From: Shinella kummerowiae
Lineage (GTDB): Bacteria > Pseudomonadota > Alphaproteobacteria > Rhizobiales > Rhizobiaceae
Assembly: GCF_009827055.1 (NCBI RefSeq)
Contig: NZ_WUMK01000005.1
Coordinates: forward strand, 62,001 to 126,000
Direction of reading: 5' to 3'
Length of the DNA stretch: 64,000 bases
The notes under the pieces are model-generated. The model was not told the DNA's origin and did no database searches. It was given only the letters and a program-made list of their open reading frames with translations. The position numbers and the translations under genes were made by a program. Position 1 is the first letter of the stretch. Each line of letters opens with the position of its first letter. Positions 1 through 8,512 of this stretch are shown here, piece by piece.

Positions 1-10
1 GGACCCGTTC

Positions 11-1339
11 ATGAGCTATCACAACCCCTATACCCCGCCGCGCAAGTCAGCGACCTTCGACGATTACACGCTCGCCGAAATCCGCCGCGCCGCGGCGACC
101 GGCATCTATGATATCAGAGGCGCCGGCACCAAGCGGAAGGTTCCGCATTTCGACGACCTGTTGTTCCTCGGCGCCTCGATCTCGCGTTATCCGCTCGAAG
201 GTTACCGCGAGAAATGCGACACCTCCGTCGTGCTCGGCGCGCGCCACGCCAAGAAGCCGATCGTCCTGAAGACGCCGATCACCATCGCCGGCATGAGCTT
301 TGGCGCGCTTTCCGGCAATGCCAAGGAAGCGCTCGGCCGCGGGGCCACCATCGCCGGAACATCGACAACCACCGGTGACGGTGGCATGACGGACGAAGAG
401 CGCGGTCATTCACAGACGTTGGTCTATCAGTATCTTCCGTCGCGCTACGGCATGAACCCGCGGGACCTGCGCCGCGCCGATGCCATCGAGATCGTTGTCG
501 GCCAGGGGGCCAAGCCCGGCGGTGGCGGCATGCTGCTCGGCCAGAAGATTTCCGACCGCGTCGCCAACATGCGCAACCTGCCCAAGGGCATCGACCAGCG
601 CTCGGCCTGCCGTCATCCCGACTGGACCGGCCCGGACGATCTCGAAATCAAGATCATGGAGCTGCGCGAAATCACCGACTGGGAAAAGCCCATCTATGTG
701 AAGGTCGGCGGCGCACGGCCCTATTACGACACGGCGCTCGCCGTGAAGGCAGGCGCCGACGTCGTCGTGCTCGATGGTATGCAGGGCGGCACCGCGGCGA
801 CACAGGACGTGTTCATCGAGAATGTCGGCATGCCGACGCTGGCTTGCATCCGCCCCGCCGTCCAGGCGCTGCAGGATCTCGGCATGCATCGCAAGGTGCA
901 GCTGATCATCTCGGGCGGCATCCGGTCCGGCGCCGACGTGGCCAAGGCGCTTGCGCTCGGGGCCGACGCGGTTGCCATCGGCACCGCAGCGCTGGTCGCC
1001 ATCGGTGATAACGATCCGCACTGGGAAGAGGAATACCAGAAGCTCGGAACGACGGCCGGCGCCTATGACGACTGGCACGAAGGCAAGGACCCGGCCGGTA
1101 TTACCACGCAGGATCCGGAGCTTTCCCAACGTCTCGATCCGGTCACGGCCGGTCGCCGTCTTGCCAACTATCTCAAGGTGATGACGCTCGAAGCCCAGAC
1201 CATCGCGCGCGCTTGCGGCAAGAACCATCTCCACAATCTGGAGCCGGAGGACCTCGTCGCCCTGACGATCGAGGCATCTGCCATGGCGCAGGTGCCGCTT
1301 GCCGGCACAAGCTGGATCCCCGGCAAGGGAGGCTTCTGA
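11..1339 (+). CDS. mgsC: N-methylglutamate synthase subunit C (glutamate synthase large-subunit-like)
   Basis: The 442-residue protein is an FMN-dependent glutamate-synthase-fold enzyme. It keeps the GltS-like core: GMSFGALS at residues 94-101, TTTGDGGM at 119-126, GQGAKPGGGG at 164-173 and a glycine-rich phosphate-binding stretch near 300-325. By family knowledge such stand-alone proteins are subunit C of N-methylglutamate synthase, or the related GlxD, and make N-methylglutamate from methylamine and glutamate. I prefer MgsC because gmaS follows directly and dimethylamine and trimethylamine oxidation genes lie downstream. Subunits A and B are expected just off the left edge, so this is probably the tail of an operon that begins outside the window. 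The GlxD alternative remains possible, since rhizobia also carry glxABCD-glnT operons. Confidence 0.85.
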   Translation: MSYHNPYTPPRKSATFDDYTLAEIRRAAATGIYDIRGAGTKRKVPHFDDLLFLGASISRYPLEGYREKCDTSVVLGARHAKKPIVLKTPITIAGMSFGALSGNAKEALGRGATIAGTSTTTGDGGMTDEERGHSQTLVYQYLPSRYGMNPRDLRRADAIEIVVGQGAKPGGGGMLLGQKISDRVANMRNLPKGIDQRSACRHPDWTGPDDLEIKIMELREITDWEKPIYVKVGGARPYYDTALAVKAGADVVVLDGMQGGTAATQDVFIENVGMPTLACIRPAVQALQDLGMHRKVQLIISGGIRSGADVAKALALGADAVAIGTAALVAIGDNDPHWEEEYQKLGTTAGAYDDWHEGKDPAGITTQDPELSQRLDPVTAGRRLANYLKVMTLEAQTIARACGKNHLHNLEPEDLVALTIEASAMAQVPLAGTSWIPGKGGF

Positions 1340-1427
1340 CCCGCATAAAACTTCGGCCGCGTCTGATCTCCCAAGCCAGCGCGGCCATTTCTTGAAAAAG
1401 TGTCTGATAATCCAAAAGGGGAACACA

Positions 1428-2735
1428 GTGACACTCGATCTTGCTACCTTTGCCAAGGACCGTGGCATCAAATATTTCATGATCAGCTATACCGACCTGT
1501 TCGGCGGCCAGCGGGCAAAGCTTGTTCCGGCCGAGGCAATCGCCGATATGCAGAAGGACGGTGCGGGCTTTGCGGGCTTTGCCACCTGGCTCGATCTGAC
1601 GCCCGCCCATCCCGATCTCTTTGCCCTCCCGGATGCGTCTTCGGTCATCCAGTTGCCGTGGAAGAAGGATGTCGCCTGGGTCGCCGCCGATTGCGTGATG
1701 GACGACCAGCCGGTGGACCAGGCGCCGCGCGTCATGCTGAAGCGATTGATCGCCGAAGCTGCCAAGGAAGGTCTTCGCGTCAAGACCGGCGTCGAGCCGG
1801 AATTCTTCCTGATCGCGCCGGATGGCGGCAAGATTTCCGATGAGTTCGATACCGCCGAAAAACCCTGCTACGACCAGCAGGCCGTGATGCGCCGCTATGA
1901 CGTGATCGCCGAAATCTGCGATTACATGCTGGAACTGGGGTGGAAGCCCTACCAGAACGACCACGAGGACGCGAACGGTCAGTTCGAGATGAACTGGGAA
2001 TATGACGACGCGCTGCAGACGGCCGACAAACATTCCTTCTTCAAGTTCATGGTGAAGACGGTCGCCGAGAAACACGGCCTTCGCGCCACCTTCATGCCCA
2101 AGCCCTTCAAGGGCCTGACCGGCAACGGTTGCCACGCGCATATCTCCGTCTGGGATGTGGAAGGCAAGACCAATGCCTTTGCCGACAAAAACATGCCGTT
2201 TGGCCTTTCCGCCAAGGGCAAGACCTTCCTCGGCGGCATCATGAAACATGCCTCGGCGCTTGCCGCGGTGACCAATCCGACGGTCAATTCCTACAAGCGC
2301 ATCAACGCACCGCGCACCATCTCCGGCGCGACCTGGGCGCCGAATACGGTGACGTGGACCGGCAACAACCGCACGCACATGGTCCGCGTTCCGGGTCCGG
2401 GGCGGTTCGAACTGCGCCTGCCGGACGGCGCCGTCAATCCGTACCTGCTGCAGGCCATCATCATCGCAGCCGGTCTCAACGGCATCCGTACGAATGCCGA
2501 TCCTGGCCGCCACTACGACATCGACATGTACAAGGAAGGCCACACCGTCACCGACGCACCGCGCCTGCCCCTGAACCTGCTCGATGCGCTCAGGGAATAC
2601 GACAAGGACGAGGACCTGAAGGCCACGCTCGGCAAGAGTTTCTCCAGCGCCTACCTGAAGCTCAAACATCAGGAATGGAATGCTTACGCGTCGCATTTCA
2701 CGGAATGGGAGCGGCAGACGACGCTCGATATCTGA
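1428..2735 (+). CDS. gmaS: gamma-glutamylmethylamide synthetase (GlnT-type glutamine synthetase)
   Basis: This glutamine-synthetase-family protein of 435 residues would ligate methylamine to glutamate with ATP, forming gamma-glutamylmethylamide, the first step of the N-methylglutamate route. The catalytic domain is recognisable from the glutamate-binding stretch GNGCHAHISVW and from the NSYKR and RVPGPGRFELRLPD blocks. The chosen start is GTG at 1428, because AGGGG lies about ten bases upstream and the N-terminus MTLDLATFAKDRGIKYFM fits the family. The longer open frame upstream overlaps mgsC. Placement 3' of mgsC and 5' of one-carbon folate genes supports a methylamine role. A plain GlnT glutamine synthetase cannot be excluded from sequence alone. 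Confidence 0.85.
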   Translation: MTLDLATFAKDRGIKYFMISYTDLFGGQRAKLVPAEAIADMQKDGAGFAGFATWLDLTPAHPDLFALPDASSVIQLPWKKDVAWVAADCVMDDQPVDQAPRVMLKRLIAEAAKEGLRVKTGVEPEFFLIAPDGGKISDEFDTAEKPCYDQQAVMRRYDVIAEICDYMLELGWKPYQNDHEDANGQFEMNWEYDDALQTADKHSFFKFMVKTVAEKHGLRATFMPKPFKGLTGNGCHAHISVWDVEGKTNAFADKNMPFGLSAKGKTFLGGIMKHASALAAVTNPTVNSYKRINAPRTISGATWAPNTVTWTGNNRTHMVRVPGPGRFELRLPDGAVNPYLLQAIIIAAGLNGIRTNADPGRHYDIDMYKEGHTVTDAPRLPLNLLDALREYDKDEDLKATLGKSFSSAYLKLKHQEWNAYASHFTEWERQTTLDI

Positions 2736-2793
2736 GGGTGCCGTTTCGCAAAAGAGACGCCCCTTCGGCAATCGTTTGACCGGGAAAGAACCG

Positions 2794-3678
2794 ATGAAAA
2801 GCCACGTCCTGACAGTATCGTGCCAATCGACCCGCGGCATCGTTGCCGCGATCACCGGCTACCTCGCCGAGAAGGGGTGTTACATCTCCGACAGTTCGCA
2901 GTTCGACGACCTGGAGACCGGCCTGTTCTTCATGCGCCTCACCTTCCTCAGCCAGGAAGGCGTTTCGGAGGAGGACATCAAGCAGGGCTTCACTCCGGTC
3001 GCCAAGCCCTTCGGCATGACCTATCGCTTCAACGACAGCGACGAGCGCATGAAGGTGCTGCTGATGGTGTCGCGCTTCGGCCATTGCCTGAACGACCTGC
3101 TCTACCGCTGGAAGATCGGCGCGTTGCCGATCGACATCGTCGGCGTCGTCTCCAACCACTTCGATTACCAGAAGGTCATCGTCAACCACGACATCCCCTT
3201 CCACCACATCAAGGTGACGAAGGAGAACAAGCCGCAGGCCGAGGCGCGGCTGATGGAGGTGGTGGAGCAGTCCGGTGCCGAACTGATCGTGCTCGCCCGC
3301 TACATGCAGGTGCTGTCGGATGCGGTGTGCAAGAAGATGTCGGGTCGGATCATCAACATCCACCACTCGTTCCTGCCGTCGTTCAAGGGCGCCAACCCGT
3401 ACAAGCAGGCGTTCGAGCGCGGCGTGAAGCTGATTGGTGCTACGGCGCACTATGTCACGGAGGATCTCGACGAGGGTCCGATCATCGAGCAGGACGTGGC
3501 GCGGATCACGCATGCGCAGTCGGCGGAGGACTATGTGTCGATCGGCCGTGACGTGGAGAGCCAGGTGCTTGCCCGCGCGGTGCATGCGCATATCCACCAT
3601 CGCACCTTCATGAACGGCAACAAGACCATCGTCTTCCCGCCGAGCCCCGGCTCCTACGCCTCCGAGCGCATGGGTTGA
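2794..3678 (+). CDS. purU: Formyltetrahydrofolate deformylase
   Basis: PurU hydrolyses 10-formyl-THF to formate and THF. The 294-residue product has an N-terminal ACT-type regulatory domain (about residues 5-80) and a C-terminal formyltransferase-fold domain. The latter carries the catalytic block INIHHSFLPSFKGANPY and the downstream THYVxxxLDEGPII-like segment, seen here as TAHYVTEDLDEGPIIEQD. ATG 2794 gives the standard length; the longer frame reads back into gmaS. It sits three bases upstream of folD. In a cluster whose demethylation steps release formaldehyde that loads THF, PurU would regenerate free THF by discharging C1 units as formate. Confidence 0.93.
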   Translation: MKSHVLTVSCQSTRGIVAAITGYLAEKGCYISDSSQFDDLETGLFFMRLTFLSQEGVSEEDIKQGFTPVAKPFGMTYRFNDSDERMKVLLMVSRFGHCLNDLLYRWKIGALPIDIVGVVSNHFDYQKVIVNHDIPFHHIKVTKENKPQAEARLMEVVEQSGAELIVLARYMQVLSDAVCKKMSGRIINIHHSFLPSFKGANPYKQAFERGVKLIGATAHYVTEDLDEGPIIEQDVARITHAQSAEDYVSIGRDVESQVLARAVHAHIHHRTFMNGNKTIVFPPSPGSYASERMG

Positions 3679-3681
3679 ACC

Positions 3682-4587
3682 ATGGCGGGTGCAACACGCG
3701 TTGACGGGAAGAAAGTCGCGGCGTCGATGATCGAGGCTGTGAAGGCTACGACCTCGGCACTCGAGGAGGAGGCAGGCGTAAAAACCGGCCTTGCGGTCGT
3801 CATCGTCGGCGACGATCCGGCGAGCCATACCTATGTCGGCGCCAAGGGTCGGCTGGCCAAGGAATGCGGCTTCAACTCCACCCAGCACACGTTGCCGGAG
3901 GAGACCACACAAGGTGATCTCGCACGCTTGGTGGCTTCGCTGAACGCGGATCCCGCCGTGCACGGCATCCTGGTGCAGCTGCCCCTGCCAAAACATCTCG
4001 ACGCGGAGGCGATCATCCAGTCGATCCGGCCGGAGAAGGACGTCGATGGCCTGCATGTCGTCAATGCCGGCAAGCTTGCGACCGGCGACCTGGCAACGGG
4101 TCTGATCTCGTGCACGCCGGCGGGCGCCATGCGTCTCGTACGCTCCATCCATGGCGAGGACCTAGCGGGCCTCGCCGCCGTCGTCATCGGTCGCTCCAAC
4201 CTGTTCGGCAAGCCGATGGGGCAATTGCTGCTCCATGCCAACGCGACGGTGACGATTGCGCATTCGCGCACAAAGGATCTCGCCGGTGTCTGCCGCAACG
4301 CGGATATCCTCGTTGCCGCCGTCGGTCGCGCGGAAATGGTGAAAGCCGGCTGGGTGAAGCCGGGCGCGACCGTCATCGATGTCGGCATCAACCGCGTCGA
4401 TGTGGCGGGAGGCGGCGAGGGCAAGAGCCGTCTGGTAGGCGATGTCGCTTACGACGAGGTTTCGGAAGTCGCTGGTGCCATCACTCCGGTTCCGGGCGGA
4501 GTGGGGCCGATGACCATTGCCATGCTGATGGCCAATACGGTGACAGCGGCCTATCGCGCATGCGGTCGTGAACCGCTACGGTTCTAA
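3682..4587 (+). CDS. folD: Bifunctional methylene-THF dehydrogenase / methenyl-THF cyclohydrolase
   Basis: FolD converts 5,10-methylene-THF to 10-formyl-THF with NADP+. The 301-residue protein shows the catalytic YVGAKGR segment (YxxxK pattern), the folate-site block VQLPLPKHL followed by PEKDVDGLH, the nucleotide-binding [16 protein letters not shown], and the C-terminal [11 protein letters not shown] signature. It lies three bases after purU and 110 bases before dmmD. Together FolD and PurU form an oxidation path for the methyl groups taken off TMAO and dimethylamine. A second, biosynthetic folD may exist elsewhere; this copy looks dedicated to the cluster by position. Confidence 0.95.
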   Translation: MAGATRVDGKKVAASMIEAVKATTSALEEEAGVKTGLAVVIVGDDPASHTYVGAKGRLAKECGFNSTQHTLPEETTQGDLARLVASLNADPAVHGILVQLPLPKHLDAEAIIQSIRPEKDVDGLHVVNAGKLATGDLATGLISCTPAGAMRLVRSIHGEDLAGLAAVVIGRSNLFGKPMGQLLLHANATVTIAHSRTKDLAGVCRNADILVAAVGRAEMVKAGWVKPGATVIDVGINRVDVAGGGEGKSRLVGDVAYDEVSEVAGAITPVPGGVGPMTIAMLMANTVTAAYRACGREPLRF

Positions 4588-4696
4588 ACAGGGCTGGAGC
4601 GCAATGGTGATTACTGAGTTTAACACCTTGCGAGTTTGATCGGCGGCGATATACTCAGGAAATAAATATTCCGCAAAAGAAAATGGGAACGAGGAT

Positions 4697-5830
4697 ATGA
4701 GTCTTAGCTGGCGTTTTTCCGCCCTTGCAGACCGGCATCGGGCACTGGGATCGAACCTCGAGGACTGGAGCGGCATGGGAACCGCCTGGACCTATGACAA
4801 GGACATCTATGAAGAGCATATCGCCGTGCGCACCAAGGCCGGCATCATGGATGTGTCGGGCCTGAAAAAGGTTCATCTCGTCGGCCCGCATGCCATCGCC
4901 ATTCTCGAATACATCACCACCCGCGACATGACGAAGGTCTATCCCGGTAAGTCGGTCTATGCCTGCATGCTCAACGAGCGCGGCCATTTCACCGATGATT
5001 GCATCGTCTATCGAACCGGCCCGAATTCCTGGATGCTGGTGCATGGCTCCGGCTCCGGCTTCGAGGAAATCGTCAAGCAGGCGCAGGGCCGCAATTGCGC
5101 GGTGCTGTTCGATGACGACCTGCACGACCTGTCGCTGCAGGGGCCGCTTGCCGTCGATTATCTCGAAAAATACGTGCCCGGCATCCGCGACCTCAAATAT
5201 TTCCACCACATGCAGACGACGCTGTTCGGCGCCCCGGTGATGATCTCGCGCACCGGCTATACCGGCGAGCGCGGCTACGAAATCTTCGTGCGCGGCCAGG
5301 ATGCCGGCATGGTCTGGGACCGGATCGTCGACGAAGGCAGGGCGATGGGTATCATCCCCGTCTGTTTCAGCGTTCTCGACATGCTGCGCGTCGAAAGCTA
5401 CCTGCTGTTCTACCCCTACGACAATTCGCAGATGTACCCCTTCGCCAACGAGCAGCCCGGCGACAGCCTGTGGGAACTCGGCCTCGATTTCACCGTCAGC
5501 CCCGGCAAGACCGGTTTTCGCGGTGCCGAGGAACATGCGCGCCTCAAGGGCAAGGAACGCTTCAAGATCTTCGGCCTGCTGGTCGAGGCCGATGGACCGA
5601 CCGACCTCGGCGACGAGGTCTGGGCCGGCGACAAGAAGGTGGGTGTCATCACCTGCCCGTCCTATTCGAAGCTGACCAACCGCTCGATGGCGATCATGCG
5701 CGTCGACGTCCCCTATGCCGTGCAAGGCACCAAGCTCGAAGTGAAGGGCAAGACGGTCAACGCGCCTGCCATCGCCCATACGATCACCTTCGACGATCCG
5801 AAGAAGACGAAACGGACGGCGCAAGGCTGA
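4697..5830 (+). CDS. dmmD: GcvT-like THF-dependent subunit of dimethylamine monooxygenase cluster
   Basis: The 377-residue protein belongs to the aminomethyltransferase (GcvT/YgfZ) family that binds tetrahydrofolate. Family blocks include SLQGPLAVDYLEK, SRTGYTGERGYEIF and GLDFTVSPGKTGFRG. It has no FAD domain, unlike sarcosine or dimethylglycine dehydrogenases. The four genes from here match the order dmmD-A-B-C described for dimethylamine monooxygenase in marine alphaproteobacteria. By analogy the protein would accept formaldehyde released on dimethylamine demethylation onto THF, feeding folD and purU immediately upstream. The ATG is preceded by GAGGAT. It could also act as a general aminomethyltransferase, so the name rests mainly on context. 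Confidence 0.8.
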   Translation: MSLSWRFSALADRHRALGSNLEDWSGMGTAWTYDKDIYEEHIAVRTKAGIMDVSGLKKVHLVGPHAIAILEYITTRDMTKVYPGKSVYACMLNERGHFTDDCIVYRTGPNSWMLVHGSGSGFEEIVKQAQGRNCAVLFDDDLHDLSLQGPLAVDYLEKYVPGIRDLKYFHHMQTTLFGAPVMISRTGYTGERGYEIFVRGQDAGMVWDRIVDEGRAMGIIPVCFSVLDMLRVESYLLFYPYDNSQMYPFANEQPGDSLWELGLDFTVSPGKTGFRGAEEHARLKGKERFKIFGLLVEADGPTDLGDEVWAGDKKVGVITCPSYSKLTNRSMAIMRVDVPYAVQGTKLEVKGKTVNAPAIAHTITFDDPKKTKRTAQG

Positions 5831-5840
5831 GGATATCGGC

Positions 5841-6446
5841 ATGCTCGTACAAGGGATCAAAAGCAGGCCGGAATATAAGGGGCTCGACATTGATCCCCAT
5901 GCCAAACGCCACCTCTTCGTCCTTGAGGGCGAAGGGGCGCAGGCACTGATCGACGAGGTCGGGGCCAAGGGCCGCGACTTCCTGGCAAAGTCGGAAATCC
6001 TCTATCTGGCGGCGGGCGCGGCCCCCAAGGCCTATGACGTAACGCTTTCGGCGCTCTCGCCGGATGTTTTCTGGCAGGCCTCAACACTTCAACCACTTCT
6101 GTTCCGCCTGCGTGCCTGTCTTGAGCAGGCCCGCATGGGAACGCGGCTCTCCATCGCCGGCACCGAGGGCTTCATCGGCCAGATCATGCAGGTGGCGATC
6201 GAATACGGCATCGACTACCATTCGATCCACACCGAACATCGCGGCTCGATGGCGCGCCGGGTGCAATGCGTGCACTGCAAGGGCATCACCGACAATGTGA
6301 CGACCAGCCCCTTTCCCTGCAGTCATTGCGGACTGCCGCTTCTGGTGCGCGACCATTACTCCAGGCGGCTTGGCGCCTTCCAGGGCGTCAATATCGATGC
6401 AGAAGAACCGGGTACAGCCCCAGAACCTGAGGAGATGTTCCCGTGA
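5841..6446 (+). CDS. dmmA: Dimethylamine monooxygenase small subunit (DmmA-like)
   Basis: This 201-residue protein resembles the small DmmA-like component of the haem-dependent N-demethylase. The N-terminal half has no named motif. The C-terminal part carries two CxxC pairs (C143/C146 and C160/C163) that look like a zinc-ribbon or rubredoxin-like knuckle. A conserved-looking DHYSRRLGAFQGVNID segment follows, and then an acidic tail. It starts 10 bases after dmmD and its stop overlaps the GTG start of dmmB, so the subunits are translationally coupled. The assignment depends on gene order plus the Cys pattern. Whether the cysteines bind zinc or iron cannot be told from sequence. Confidence 0.75.
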   Translation: MLVQGIKSRPEYKGLDIDPHAKRHLFVLEGEGAQALIDEVGAKGRDFLAKSEILYLAAGAAPKAYDVTLSALSPDVFWQASTLQPLLFRLRACLEQARMGTRLSIAGTEGFIGQIMQVAIEYGIDYHSIHTEHRGSMARRVQCVHCKGITDNVTTSPFPCSHCGLPLLVRDHYSRRLGAFQGVNIDAEEPGTAPEPEEMFP

Positions 6447-7408
6447 GCCTCAATACCGACATGCCTGTCCGGGTTGCGGCGGTGACGCAGGTGACCGATC
6501 TCGTCAAGCGCTTTCGCTTCGAACGCCTGGACGGTCACCCCATGCCGTTTTTTTCCGGCGGCGCCCATGTCGTCGTCTCGATGAACGACAACGGCCTGTT
6601 GCGCCGCAATCCCTATTCGCTGATGTCCAACCCCGACGACAACAGCGCCTATGAAATCAGCGTGCTCCGGGTTCCGAATTCCCGCGGCGGCTCGATCTTC
6701 ATGCACGAACAGGTCCGCCCCGGCGATCAGCTGACCGTCAGCCAGCCGGTCAACCTCTTCGCGCCGGATCATCGCGGCCGCAAGCACATCCTGATTGCCG
6801 GCGGCATCGGCATCACGCCGTTCATCGCCATGATGGAACAGTTCAGCCGCGACAACATCGCCTTCGAACTGCACTACGCCATCCGCTCGCGCTCGCACGG
6901 CGCCTACTGGCAGCAACTGCTCGATCGCTATGGTCCGCGGCGCATCAAGATCTATGTCGACGAGGAAAAGACATTCATCCCCGTCGCCGAGATTGCCGAC
7001 AACCAGCCGCTCGGCACGCATCTTTATGTCTGTGGGCCGGCCGGCATGATCGATGGCGTGCTGATGACGGGGCTGAAAGCCGGCTGGCCGAAGGAAAACT
7101 TGCATTCGGAGCGGTTCCTTGCGCCGCCTGCCGGCCTGCCGTTCCAGGTCTTCCTCGAAAGATCCAACATCCACATGACCGTGGGCGAGCACCAGAGCAT
7201 CCTGGAAGCGGCGGAGGCCCATGGCTGCGATGCCCCTTACATGTGTCGCGGCGGTGCCTGCGGCCAGTGCGAGACGGAAGTGCTCTCCTGTGATGGCACG
7301 CTGCAGCACAACGATATCTACCTGTCGGACGAGGAAAAGGCGTCCGGCAAGAAGGTCATGATCTGCGTGTCGCGGTTCAAGGGCCAGCAACTCGTTCTTC
7401 AATTGTAG
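6443..7408 (+). CDS. dmmB: Dimethylamine monooxygenase reductase, FNR-type with C-terminal [2Fe-2S]
   Basis: This 321-residue phthalate-dioxygenase-reductase-type flavoprotein has RRNPYSL (flavin site, residues 54-60), GGIGITPF (NAD(P)H site, 120-127) and CGPAGM (197-202). It ends in a plant-type ferredoxin domain with C268, C273, C276 and C308 as [2Fe-2S] ligands. It would pass electrons from NAD(P)H to the haem oxygenase component encoded by dmmC. The start is GTG 6443, with GAGGAG eight bases upstream and a four-base overlap with the dmmA stop. The domain order (flavin, nucleotide, ferredoxin) is typical of oxygenase reductases, and the neighbourhood fixes the partner. Confidence 0.9.
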   Translation: MSLNTDMPVRVAAVTQVTDLVKRFRFERLDGHPMPFFSGGAHVVVSMNDNGLLRRNPYSLMSNPDDNSAYEISVLRVPNSRGGSIFMHEQVRPGDQLTVSQPVNLFAPDHRGRKHILIAGGIGITPFIAMMEQFSRDNIAFELHYAIRSRSHGAYWQQLLDRYGPRRIKIYVDEEKTFIPVAEIADNQPLGTHLYVCGPAGMIDGVLMTGLKAGWPKENLHSERFLAPPAGLPFQVFLERSNIHMTVGEHQSILEAAEAHGCDAPYMCRGGACGQCETEVLSCDGTLQHNDIYLSDEEKASGKKVMICVSRFKGQQLVLQL

Positions 7409-7426
7409 TTTAAGGGGACCGGACAG

Positions 7427-8467
7427 ATGACCATCACGTTCAGGAGCGAAACGTTCCGCGACGACTTCACCTTCCGCAACAGCCTCTACAACATCAAACG
7501 CTTTCCCTTCCCCTTCGATCGTGACGAATACATGTATTCGGTCAACATGGAGCCGCATATCCGCGGCAAGGCGGACAGCGTTTTCGAAAACCTGATCGAT
7601 GTCGACGAGCACTATGTCGCCGAGATGCAGGACCGAGCGCTGGTGCTCAAGGAGGACCCGCTGCGCTGCCAGGCGCTGCCGCATATGATGACGGCGCAAT
7701 GGGACGTGCTCGAGCTTCTGATGGAGCATCAGGCGCAGGACTATCCTGAGCACTTCACACTCGAAAAGAACGGCGACCGCTGGCGCTGGGTCAACCGGCC
7801 CATGGGCATCGACGACACCTTCACCTTCGGCGATGCGGCAACACTTCCCTATCCGCCGATGGAATATATTACCCGGCAGGCGCAGGGGGATTTCTGCATC
7901 GTCGACCAGCGCGACAACAATCTCTGGATGGATGCCGGCATGGTCACCACCCAGGCCGACTGGTCGTTGGATTTCGACATCGGCATGAATTTCATGGAAT
8001 GGCATGGTCCCGTGCCGCTTGCCCACCAAATCGGCGTGTTCGACCGGGCGCTGAAATTCCTGCTCAACCTGCAGCAGGGCAAGCCGACCCGCCGCCTCAA
8101 CTGGACAATGACGGTCAATCCGCGGCTCGATACATCTCCGGAAAACTATCACAAATGGGGACCGGATCGCACGACCGTCACGCCGGAGAATGTCGGTGAC
8201 AAGATGCACCTGCGCGTCGAATTGCAGAGCCTATGGCGTCTGCCGCGGTCCAACGCCATCCTCTTCGTCATTCGCTGCTACCTGATCAGCCTGAGTGAAC
8301 TGGTGACCGTCCCCAAATGGGGCCGCCGCCTGCCGCGCGTGCTGAAAAGCCTGCCGCCGGAGATCGCCGATTACAAAGGCCTGACCCGCAACCGCCCGAT
8401 CATGATCGACTGGCTGGCGAAGTATGACGACGGGGCGCCGACGAGTGCGGGGATTTATCCGGATTGA
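7427..8467 (+). CDS. dmmC: Haem-dependent oxidative N-demethylase subunit (DUF3445/HODM family)
   Basis: The 346-residue protein matches the DUF3445 (haem-dependent oxidative N-demethylase, alpha-subunit-like) family by its overall pattern. Characteristic stretches include DEHYVAEMQDRA, FTFGDAATLPYPP, ITRQAQGDFCIVDQR and the long LRVELQSLWRLPRSNAILFVIR block near the C-terminus. Members use a PAS-like fold to hold haem and oxidatively demethylate dimethylamine to methylamine plus formaldehyde. It lies 18 bases after dmmB and is followed 45 bases later by tmm. I cannot identify the haem ligand with certainty. Subunit lettering follows the published dmmDABC order. Confidence 0.83.
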   Translation: MTITFRSETFRDDFTFRNSLYNIKRFPFPFDRDEYMYSVNMEPHIRGKADSVFENLIDVDEHYVAEMQDRALVLKEDPLRCQALPHMMTAQWDVLELLMEHQAQDYPEHFTLEKNGDRWRWVNRPMGIDDTFTFGDAATLPYPPMEYITRQAQGDFCIVDQRDNNLWMDAGMVTTQADWSLDFDIGMNFMEWHGPVPLAHQIGVFDRALKFLLNLQQGKPTRRLNWTMTVNPRLDTSPENYHKWGPDRTTVTPENVGDKMHLRVELQSLWRLPRSNAILFVIRCYLISLSELVTVPKWGRRLPRVLKSLPPEIADYKGLTRNRPIMIDWLAKYDDGAPTSAGIYPD

Positions 8468-8512
8468 TGGTCTCCGCAAAGCTTACAACGACATAAAAGG
8501 GAACAGACAAAT

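Noticed and set aside
11-1339. Call as conventional glutamate synthase large subunit (gltB)
   Set aside because: The protein has only the FMN domain and is far shorter than GltB; it lacks the glutamine amidotransferase domain.
1173-2855. Long minus-strand open frame opposite mgsC/gmaS/purU
   Set aside because: It overlaps three clear plus-strand genes, has the Arg/Gly/His-rich composition of an antisense shadow in GC-rich DNA, and shows no family motif.
4658-4672. GGAAATAAATATTCC before dmmD as a possible operator
   Set aside because: Only the outer GGAA/TTCC bases pair; the inner positions do not, and AT-rich promoter sequence produces such matches by chance.
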